This document shows, one piece after another, positions 55,712 to 64,000 of a stretch of 64,000 bases of DNA (position 1 is its first letter; every line of letters begins with the position of its first letter). Source of the stretch: Mycocentrospora acerina (taxonomy: Eukaryota > Ascomycota > Dothideomycetes > Pleosporales); the NCBI GenBank assembly GCA_022701365.1, contig JAKUHH010000094.1, positions 63,043 to 127,042 of the forward strand, written 5' to 3'. Below the pieces are notes generated by a model. The model was not told the origin of the DNA. It saw nothing but the letters and a program-made list of their open reading frames with translations, and ran no database searches. A program made the position numbers and the translations under genes.

Positions 55712-57053
55712 TTAAGATGACCCACTGGCTGTGCCAAAATTAAGTTGCGAGTTCCTGTAGTATGCCTCGTAGAAATCGCTGAGCCGCGCGTCCTTTTCCG
55801 CGTCAGCACCGGGGGTAAGGTGAGCGTTCTCGGTTGACGGCGGAATTTGACTGCGATTCGAATAATCCGGCGTGAGAAGGTCCTTGGGAGGCGCTGCTTG
55901 TATCCGTTCGGAATATTTCAGGTAAGTCTGATTCGAGCCCAGTCTAGTCAGGCTGTACAAGCTACTCGCACCGCTGCCATCTCGATGATGATGAAACTGG
56001 TGCGTAGGAGAGTGCACCTGCAGCTGCAGGTGGTTGGAGGGGGCAGATGAGATACCAAATTCAGAATCTTGCGAAAAAGTCAGGTTACATTGCCCGTGAC
56101 GTCTATTACAATGCTAAAAATACAAAACAAACGCACCGATGAAAAATTCTACCTACGCGGCTGCTCAACGCGGACGGAAGGGTAGTCCTGCGGCGAGGGC
56201 GATCGAGACTCTTTCCTCATAGCTGTGCCAGGGAGAGTGGGCAGTCGGGTTTCTGGGGGGTTGCTGGGAGATCCTAGAGCTCCTTGTACGGGTGCGTAGT
56301 GTCGGAGGTCGGATTGAGCGCCGTTGGGGGACATGGATCGAGGAGATGTATAATCATAGCTTTCGCCATCATCTGATCCGCCGAAGCCGGCAGAGTGAGA
56401 GCCTCGATATCCGGGCGAAGGTGGAACGTTAAGAGACATGTCAACTGCTCCATTGTGATTGTGTCGTCCACTTAGTTCGGCCTCGGAAGGGCGTAACTTG
56501 ATGGCGGGAGGTGATAGTCGGCGGGATTCGTTGTCTCCGAGAGTTTCGGAATCGCGACTGGAACCGAGGTTTAGACTGAGGGCGCTGTTGTTTGCCATGT
56601 TGTTCTTCATAAAGGGCGATGTAGCGCCGCCAGTGAGTGTACGGGAGCTTGCCACGGAGACATCCATTACCGATCCTGCTCTTGACGTTGGGCGTGACTG
56701 TGCGACGCCAGCAAAGAAACCGGCTTCAATAGCCCGGATACCGAACAAATCTCCTTCATCCTTCTCACGTTGGGTGAGTTCAACAGTATCCTCTTTTTGT
56801 CCAGCTTCGAGTTCTTCCTGCTTGACAAATCCTGCCATCCTAAAGATTCGAGTCAGTAAGGAATTACATCGATGAAGAAATATACCTACTTCCGGCGGTT
56901 GTAGAGCACCTTGATGAATCCAGCAATGATTGTGATGAGGAGAAGGCCAACAAATACAATTCTATTCTGGTCAGTGAGTGGCAAATAGGCCTGATACAAT
57001 AGCGCCTACGTGAACTTGTATGCCAAATCGAGGTCTCCGAACCAGTTCGACAT
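55712..57053 (-). CDS. uncharacterised single-pass membrane protein
   Basis: Four exons (57053-57010, 56961-56890, 56839-56157, 56067-55712) give 384 aa with all phases matching. A short N-terminal stub (MSNWFGDLDLAYKFT) leads into one membrane helix, IVFVGLLLITIIAGFIKVLY at about 16-35, followed by basic NRRK. The remaining ~340 residues are disordered, rich in Ser, Pro, Gly and Asn, with RPTSRAGSV- and RSPSPQDYPS-type phosphorylation-like sites. The tail ends in a conserved-looking acidic/aromatic part (DAEKDARLSDFYEAYYRNSQL). The last intron (89 nt) is less certain; without it the protein ends at RRVEQPRR near 56149. No homologous domain is recognised. Confidence 0.7.
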
Positions 57054-59418
57054 TGCGATTAAGTGTGAATGCGTGTACTCGAGAACAAGAAATTATAGCG
57101 GGTCTGCTCCAGGGAATAGGGCCGGGGTATATCGATGGTATTCCTGAACGAGTAGTGATCAGGAGGAGTGCCGAAAAATGTCGAAATGATTGTTTGTATT
57201 TTCCAAGCCTGTCGGAAACACTGATCAAGACGAATGTGTAATATGGAGCATTCACAAGAGTTATGCAAGCCGGGAAATGCAAAGTGAGTGAGTGTAGCGC
57301 AGATCAATAACGAAAGGACGTGTGGGTGAGACACACAGCAAAGAAACGACTGGAGGCGTGAATATCGATAGACCGAAATTCGTGGGAAAAAATGCACGAG
57401 GGAAGGGAGGTTGAAGAGGTCACCAGCAAGCTACTAGAGCCGCGCGCTGCCTGCTTCAGTCTCGCGCCATGTCCCGCGTGAGTCGCTACATGTGCTTGTG
57501 AGTCTAAAAGCGTAACATTCTCACGGGATGATTCCATGCTAGGCCGCGAACCGAACCGAAGGCCAATCACAGCCTGTTCTATTGAGGGTACATAGCCCGA
57601 TTAGAGGTCGGGCTCAAGAGTTCTAGCTGGTTTCATACTGGCCGTGTTTGGATGCCTGGCAATACCTGGGCTGGGGGCCCTGTCTCAGGACGCGCCAGCC
57701 ATGCGCTTGCAACACCAATATCGAAGGTGCTCAAAGTCGATGCTCCCCTCTCACAACTCAGCATTCTACGACTGCTCAATTTTTACAGTCCAAGTCGAGG
57801 TCGTGGAATTTGAATGTGGCGCTGACGGCATTGTGCGCACTATGAACCGTTGAAAGCGCATGTGGCGACGCCAGGCGTGGATTTGAGGTTGAGATGCGAG
57901 CTGAAAAAACGTGATCCGGCCGCCACGCCCCCTGAAGAGGTGTGGATCCAGACCAAATAGGAAAGGTGGGGCTTAGCGTCCAGTCGCCGCCCGCCTTGGC
58001 AGGGGAATATCACTCCGGCCGACCAAAGACAGGCACGCGAAGTGGGGAAGAGAAGCCTGCGAGTATTTTCTTTGCACCAACGGCAGCCCCAGCAACAGGG
58101 CACGAGAACACTGCCGTGCGGCAGCGATGCGCCGCAGACGTACATAAGTTCCGACGTCGGTCCGTTGATTTGCCCTCGTAAAGATGGCATTGCCTGTTGT
58201 ACGCTGAAATGAACGGCTAAATTGGTCTCGACCACAGCGAAAGCATCTCTGGGTGGCGAAGGACAAGGATGAGGACGACGAGAACGAGAGAGTGGATGTG
58301 CCACTTCGCGTCTGTCATGCCGTGCTGTGCCTCTCGCCTGCTGCGAAGGAGTGTGACAGGTGCAGGATGCACGTTTCTGTCACACCAGAGTCTAACAGGA
58401 AACCACCCGTCAAAACGAAACATGGAGTTCTCCCTTCTCGCCGAAACTCGTATTCGCATCGACTGTCCCTAGGAGGCGTCGTCATGGGCCATTGCCTGGC
58501 AAGAGACATTGGGTGGTAGTCGCGTCCTGAGATCGCCATGCAAGAGTCCCCTTTCTCTCTCTGCGCGCACGACAAGCTGTCAACGGATACCATCAGTGTC
58601 CGCGGAAGCTTAGCATGCATCTCTCACGCCAAATCGAATTGTTGAACCCTGGCCCGAAAACCACTCGTCTTCAAGTCGCGTAGCGCTGTTGGAAAAAAAG
58701 CATTCAAGAACGGTGGTTGGCGGCATCCACAGCGCCTCGTGGTAGGTTGCGCGCCAGCAGACGCCAAGAAGTTAAAGTGAGAGAACCAAGCTTGAAACTG
58801 TCATGCAAAAAGGAGGCTGTGGGTTCGACCGTTGAAAGCATACAAATTGCCAATGTCGTGTTCATTCGTGCTTCCTTGCGCCAATGACGATGCGAGAAGG
58901 CGAGACCCGTCAACCAGGAAATATTGTGGCATGACAGGTCTCGGCATGGGAATGCGCCTTCCGCTCGCAGATGGGCTTATAGTGTTTTCACTGAGTTTAT
59001 TGACTGAGGTATATCGCCACAGTGGGTCATAGGAGGCCTTGAATTGGGAAGTGGATATAGACAAGGAATCAATATTGGTACCTGAAATAAGGGGCCGCTG
59101 TTCCGGAACAGCCAAGAGAATGTGTTGTCAAGAGGGCCTAGTGTCGTTGTTGTTGTTGTTGTTGTTGTTATTTTTGTTGTTTTGCTCATGAGAGATGTTG
59201 TCGGGTCTAGTTGAAGCTTTTGGTGGGAGATCGCGATGTGTGTCGTCATTACTCACAACTCCCCCACTACCCACACTAGGACTTCCAAATACCCAAATAC
59301 CCAACTACACACACAACAATCCAATTCAAAATTACTGATTGAGCTACATGAAGCACTATATCAACAAAAAAATCTATAAATCCGCAAGTCTTGTTGTGGA
59401 ACCAATAATCATCTCATC
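57054..59418. other. intergenic, no confident gene
   Basis: About 2.4 kb between two divergent genes. Many overlapping short frames on both strands reflect moderate GC, but none has a domain, signal peptide or splice support. Confidence 0.5.
59146..59169. repeat. (GTT)8 microsatellite
   Basis: Eight perfect GTT units, upstream of the Nudix gene. Confidence 0.85.
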
Positions 59419-60294
59419 ATGTCTGAACCAAACAAGCCCTCTATCCACAGCTCTAAAATCATCAAAGAAGAACCTCTGGTAACTGTCCTTCCTTTTCACA
59501 CTCCTTCTCGCCCCCCTCAAAACCTAACCTCTCCCCTAGGATCCCTCAGAAGCAAAATGGACTTCTCTTCAGAAAATCACATATCTTGATCCTCTCTCCA
59601 CAACTCGAGTCTGGGAATCCTGCTCACGCCCGACCCGTCCGTCAACCTCACTCATCGACTCTGTCGGTATCGTCGGCATCCTCCACGATCCCTCTTCGCC
59701 CTTGGCACCCCCCAGAATAGTATTGCAGAAGCAATTTCGGCCGCCAGTGGGCAAGGTTGTGATTGAAATTCCAGCGGGGCTTGTGGATGCAGGAGAGTCG
59801 CCTGAAGAGTGCGCGGTAAGGGAGTTGAAAGAGGAGACTGGGTATGTTGGGGAAGTTGAGAAAGAAGAGGGATGGGGGAGTAGTATGGTCATGTGGAATG
59901 GTATGTTTTGTCTTCTTCTTCTTCTTCTTCCTTACTATTCATACACTCCACCATCAATCAAATCCTTTCATTTGAAATGTGTCTTTTTTTTTAATATGCC
60001 ACAATTTCCAACACACTAATCTAATATTTCATTTTGAAAAAAATTCAAGACCCAGGGTTCTGCACTACCAACCTCCGCATGATTCACCTCACCATCAACT
60101 TATCCAATCCCATCAACCAATCCCCCACACCATCACTGACGCCAGATGAGTTTATTGAGACGTTTGATCTACCACTGAAAGATCTGTGGGAGGCGTGTGG
60201 CAGGTTTGAACGCGAGGGGTATGCAATTGATGCGAGGGTTGCGACGCTGGCAGAGGGGATTGAGGGGGCGAGGAGGTGGAGAGTGTGGGGGTAG
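59419..60294 (+). CDS. Nudix hydrolase, ADP-sugar pyrophosphatase (YSA1-like)
   Basis: Three exons (59419-59478, 59540-59900, 60050-60294) give 221 aa. The Nudix box G-x5-E-x7-RE-x2-EE-x-G runs from Gly100 (GLVDAGESPEECAVRELKEETG). Upstream IVLQKQFRPPVGKVVIEIPAG is the substrate-recognition strand typical of ADP-ribose pyrophosphatases. Downstream DPGFCTTNLRMIHLTI and ETFDLPLKDL complete the fold. It would hydrolyse ADP-ribose or similar nucleoside diphosphate sugars to AMP and a sugar phosphate in the cytosol or mitochondria. The last intron is 149 nt and T-rich. Confidence 0.9.
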
Positions 60295-60907
60295 ATGATG
60301 TGTAGGGGGAATGTAGTGATTAGAAACTCAATAAACCTGTTATAATATGAATACTACAGGATATTAATCAGGCTGACTAGCAGAAAAACTAAAATAAACA
60401 CAAACAATACGTAGTCTTGTTTAGGCCATCCTCTTTAATCACTTACTTTGCATTTTAGCAATCAGAGGAACAAGCACCAAGGCCTCTCTAAAGGTCATTC
60501 TAACCAAGCCTAAAAGGGCGGAATTGAGTAATTTAGTATTTACGAACAAACCACTCCCCTCTTATGAGTCGCCATTACTTGGTAATTACTCAAAGTTTAC
60601 TTTGTAATGACTAAACTTCCTCTATCCATGGGATAGACAAATGGAAATGAAGGAGGAAAATGCAAGAAAGCGCAAATAGAAGAACAAGACCAATTCAAGC
60701 CGTTTACACTGTTCCAACATCGAGTCAATCATAAGGTTTGGAGAATTAAAATTACTAAGTTTTGCAACTATGATGCCAGCCCGACTCCAAAATTAGGTCA
60801 CAAGAACACATGTGGTTCTTGCCAAAGCGCCGTCGTATACACAATCGTCCGACTCAGAAAGCGTAAAAAAAATATGTACATCGCGTCTATCATCGTCATC
60901 ATGTAAT
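60295..60907. other. intergenic, AT-rich, no gene seen
   Basis: Convergent 3' flanks of the Nudix gene and ERG1. Confidence 0.6.
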
Positions 60908-62493
60908 CTATCTCCTTACCTCCCATACGAGATACGGCCCAATAACCGTGGCCGCAGTCCAAATAATCATAAACATCTCTACAGTCAAAACGTATGGTGC
61001 TTTCCATACAGGGACCTCGCGAACTCTACAGGCCACAGCATAAAACGCCACGCTAAAAAAATGGTAAACGAGTATAACCGGGTTCTTGATCAGGCCAGAC
61101 AACATGCCACAAGGCTCATCAACACACTTGCCACCAAGCTGGAAGTATTGGAAACACCCGTTCTTCAGCGATGTGAGGTACGGGTTGTCGGCCGCGAAGA
61201 GCGAGTACAGCGCCATAGCAAGGATGTTTATGACGGAGCTGCCGTTCTTGCGCGCCCAGTGGAAACGCGACATGGCGACGACGACGGCGTCAGTATCCTC
61301 GAGGTTGGGAACATTGGCGGGGGAGAGTAGGGTCGAGAGGGTGACGACGTCGTTGAAAGCTACGGTCATGCCGCCGCCAGTGAGGGGGTGGCGCATGTTC
61401 ATGGCATCGCCCAGCATGATGAGGCCGCGTGTCTTTTGGACGGCGGGAGGGAGGAAGGAGTTTGGCATTGAGCGTAGTTTTCCAGCTTCCACAGCGCGGC
61501 GGAAGGCAGGCTGGACGCATTCAGGAAGATTTGGGAGTGCGACGTTGAGCATGTGGTTCTTTACGCCTCCCGCCTTGACGCTTGCAGAGGGCAGGTTCTC
61601 GGGAATGTCGACGAGAATGCGTGTCTCGTGGGTACCGATCTGGTAGATGAGAATGGGTGGCGCGTCGGTGAGGATCACGTGGCCATGAAAGGGCATGGGC
61701 AGCTCTGCGTCAATCATCTCCAGGCCCCAGAACCTGCTGCGGACTTGGGGCGCATGGGGCAGATGGCCCTTGCGGAACTTGGACGCATAGCCGTCTGCAA
61801 CAAGTGTGATGGCGCCAAAGTAGTAGTCCTGCACGCCAGCCGTCTGGCACTCGACGCCGAGCACCTGGCCGGTCCATTCGTTCTTGACGACATCGGTGAC
61901 GGTGGTCTCGACGACGGTGACGTTTGGCGCGGCGGCGGCGGCAGCGCGCAGCTTGGAGATGAAGCGGCCGTGGTGGAAGGAGCGGCCCTCGGGCAGTTTC
62001 TTGGAGGCCGACGAGACGAGGTTGGCGGGGTACGAGATCTGGACGGGCTCGCGGTTGTACGAGATCTGGTAGCCGTAGCATGGGATGGCGTCGATGCCCT
62101 CGAGACAGTCTGCGGGCACGTGTTAGCACTCCATGTCTGGCATGCGCCCGGGGCACACGCACCCCCCAGCCCCAGCCTCTCCAGCGCGTCCATGCCGCCC
62201 GGCTGCAGCAGCTCGCCGACGATGCGGTCGGGCTCCTTGAGGCTCTTCTCCAGCAGGATCACGCTGCGGCCCTGCTTGCCAAACGCCACTGCCGCCGCGC
62301 AGCCCACAATGCCCGCGCCCACAATCACCACGTCGGCCTCGTGGTGCACACGCCGCCTCTCCTCGCGCGAGTCTGCCGTCGATGTGTAGCTGGTGTCGGG
62401 CGCCGCCGAGGTCGAGGTGCCGCGGGCCCGCGAGTGTGAGGTGGTGACGCCCGGCGGCAGCGTCGTGATCTTGGTCGAGAACATGGTGAGCAT
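60908..62493 (-). CDS. erg1: squalene epoxidase (squalene monooxygenase)
   Basis: Two exons (62493-62163, 62109-60908) give 510 aa. The enzyme makes 2,3-oxidosqualene from squalene with FAD, O2 and NADPH-P450 reductase in the ER and lipid droplets, and is the target of allylamine antifungals. Visible motifs are the FAD-binding VVIVGAGIVGCAAAVAFGK (residues 55-73), EPDRIVGELLQPGG, the internal LGDAMNMRHPLTGGGMTVAF (FAD phosphate site), and FSVAFYAVACRV plus a final hydrophobic helix (MFMIIWTAATVIGPYLV) for membrane attachment. The intron (53 nt, GCTAAC branch) splits an aspartate codon in LGLGD. The first ~50 residues are low-complexity and variable; a second ATG occurs at codon 4. Confidence 0.94.
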
Positions 62494-63199
62494 CTTGGGC
62501 GCTGGGGCGGGCCTGTTGAAGGTCCCAGGAATGTCGAGGATGCAGAGGATGCTGGGGATGCTGAGGATGCAGCCGGCAGAGTGTCGGGGACTTGCTCTCC
62601 GAGGTGGTCGCAGGGCTCAATGGCTCGCTCGTCAGTGGCGACAAGCGCGATCTTAAGCCGTCGTGCACCCGCCTAGCATCGTGGGCGGTGAGTGGTTTTT
62701 GCCAGGGGGCATCGCCGCTAGTCGCGCATCCGCAGTCGAGTGGCGTGAAGGTCATTTCATCTCGACGTCCTCTCCGTCGGCCCATGGTCGTTCGTGCAAA
62801 GCGCCCAATGCCGCTTGACAGGTCTGCGCGCAGCACCGTGAAGAGATGAATGGCACATGAAGAGCTGAACGGCACGTGATGATGCAGGTGGGCTTGTGGA
62901 CATGCGCCCAGAAAACGGCTAGCGTGGTGGACTGCTTTGTTCAGCAGCCGTTGCATCTCCTCCATCCTCAGGCGAATCCATGTTGTGAATAATCCAGAGC
63001 TTCCACGTTTGATATGCAGTGTCACGCGCTACTGTGAGACAGGCTCCATCTGTGGCGGCTTCAGGCCAACACCAATGCATTTGTGAGGCCCAAACAAAGC
63101 ATCACCCTCATAATCAACTCTGCGAGTCCAAGCCTGGCACTCGCGACTAGACTGCACTTGCCCAAAACAACAACTCCAACTACCCCAGTCTTCCAACCC
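62494..63199. promoter_or_regulatory. bidirectional promoter of ERG1 and the Ras-like gene
   Basis: 706 bp between divergent starts. GGATGCTG-type direct repeats (62537-62570) lie just upstream of ERG1. No TATA box is clear. Confidence 0.45.
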
Positions 63200-63902
63200 A
63201 TGGCTCCCTCACTCCTGGAAACCATAGCAAGCGTCGTCATACTCGGCGAGTCTGGCGTGGGGAAAACATGCCTCACAGACATGGTACTCCTCCCTGGCCA
63301 CCATGACTGATGACACTCTTGACACCAAGACCGCCAATTAGTTTCTCACAGGCAAACACTTCGCGCGCTACGACCCCATGCAGCCCTTCTCCAACCACCG
63401 CACTCTCTCTGTCGACGGCGAGACGTGGGATGTCTATCCTACAGATCTGAGCTCCACTGCGTTGCGAGACCCTGGACAAAGCAACACGGATTACTTCCAG
63501 CGCATGCTGGTGGATGCGGATGCAATTGTATTGCTGTATGACGTCACTGATGAAAAGAGCTTCGAGGATGTGACTAAACAGGGGTATGACTATGTGAAGA
63601 GGTGTCGAGGGGAGGGGCGGGGGTTTGGTTGTGTGATTGCAGGGAACAAGGTAGACTTGTTGGAGAAGGATGGAGACAGGAAAGTGAACAAAGAGGACGT
63701 GGAAGATTGGGCAGCGAGGCAGGGTGTAGGCTGTTGCGAGATCAGTTGTTTTGATGGGCGAGCGGTGGAAAACGTGCTGAGAATGGCGATTACAAGTACA
63801 AAGGAGAGGCAACAAGTGAAGGAAGTAAAGAAGGATCAGGAGAGGCTGAAGAAGCGGTCATTGGGCCATGCCTTGAAAAGCGTCTTTGGACAGTCCAAGT
63901 AG
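63200..63902 (+). CDS. Ras-like small GTPase with degenerate switch regions
   Basis: Two exons (63200-63283, 63342-63902) give 214 aa. The P-loop GESGVGKT (16-23), the NKVD guanine-specificity motif (130-133) and DAIVLLYDVTDEKSFEDV (Ras beta4 region) are clear. However, the switch I Thr is replaced by Met41 (YDPMQ), and the DTAGQ of switch II is absent: the position reads PTDLSST (61-67), so the catalytic Gln and the DxxG glycine are missing. The C-terminus ends GQSK with no CaaX box, so no prenylation is expected. A basic, Lys-rich coiled tail follows residue 180. It may bind nucleotide without normal hydrolysis or effector switching. An in-frame ATG at 63083 would add 39 residues. Confidence 0.8.
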
Positions 63903-64000
63903 AATTTCCATCGCATCTGTAATTTGACACAATCCACAGTGGCACCTGGAAGCCTGAGATGGACGCCTAGTTGAGGCTTAGTAGTCAAATATGAGCGTCT

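Noticed and set aside
62123..63025. 300-codon minus-strand frame over ERG1 exon 1 and its promoter
   Set aside because: His/Arg-rich shadow of the ERG1 first exon with no recognisable domain.
1..64000. Secondary-metabolite gene cluster
   Set aside because: Two Zn2Cys6 factors, a GST, an MFS and an RTA1 gene occur, but there is no PKS, NRPS, terpene cyclase or other backbone enzyme.

Overview
This is nuclear DNA of a filamentous ascomycete (Pezizomycotina). The evidence is many short GT-AG introns of about 45-90 nt with CTRAC-type branch points, two dispersed 119-nt 5S rRNA genes, fungal-only families (Zn2Cys6 factors, HeLo, RTA1, ERG4, DUF7580-type proteins) and no bacterial operon structure. 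A Dothideomycete/Pleosporales origin is an inference from gene style, not shown directly. All gene models were spliced by eye. Except where stated, every intron was checked for reading-frame continuity across exons.

Layout. 0-4.3 kb: the 3' part of a GH78 alpha-L-rhamnosidase-like gene and a sugar-porter MFS gene with a tight cluster of CreA-type sites in its promoter. 5.4-5.7 kb: a tiny, easily missed metallothionein-like gene with its own TATA box and 5'-UTR intron. 8.5-19.8 kb: coronin, a PEX11-like peroxin, an amidase, and a zinc-finger/SUMO-like-fold protein. 20.3-24.9 kb: a glutathione transferase, a 5S rRNA gene and a Zn2Cys6 regulator. 25.7-27.3 kb: ERG4.

28.8-42.6 kb is the most unusual part. 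It holds a Tup1-like WD40 protein without the N-terminal half of Tup1, a 1301-aa kinase-Sel1-like-ankyrin protein divergently paired with a HeLo-pseudokinase protein, and a second divergent pair: a DUF7580-type protein and a C2H2 zinc-finger/GIY-YIG (T5orf172) fusion. Large AT-rich gene-poor stretches and a second 5S gene are interspersed. Because HeLo domains are membrane-acting cell-death effectors in fungal allorecognition, and sensor and effector genes often sit side by side there, I read this as a candidate self/non-self or defence locus. That functional reading is inference.

42.9-64 kb: a small secreted cysteine-rich protein, a PPN2-like phosphoesterase, an L-amino-acid-oxidase gene broken by one in-frame TAG, a UPC2-like Zn2Cys6 factor divergent from an RTA1 membrane protein (their shared promoter carries four ACGCGT motifs), a single-pass membrane protein, a Nudix hydrolase, squalene epoxidase (ERG1), and a Ras-like GTPase with degenerate switch regions. 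Two ergosterol genes, a UPC2-type regulator and an RTA1 protein lie within about 37 kb, which may or may not be coincidence.
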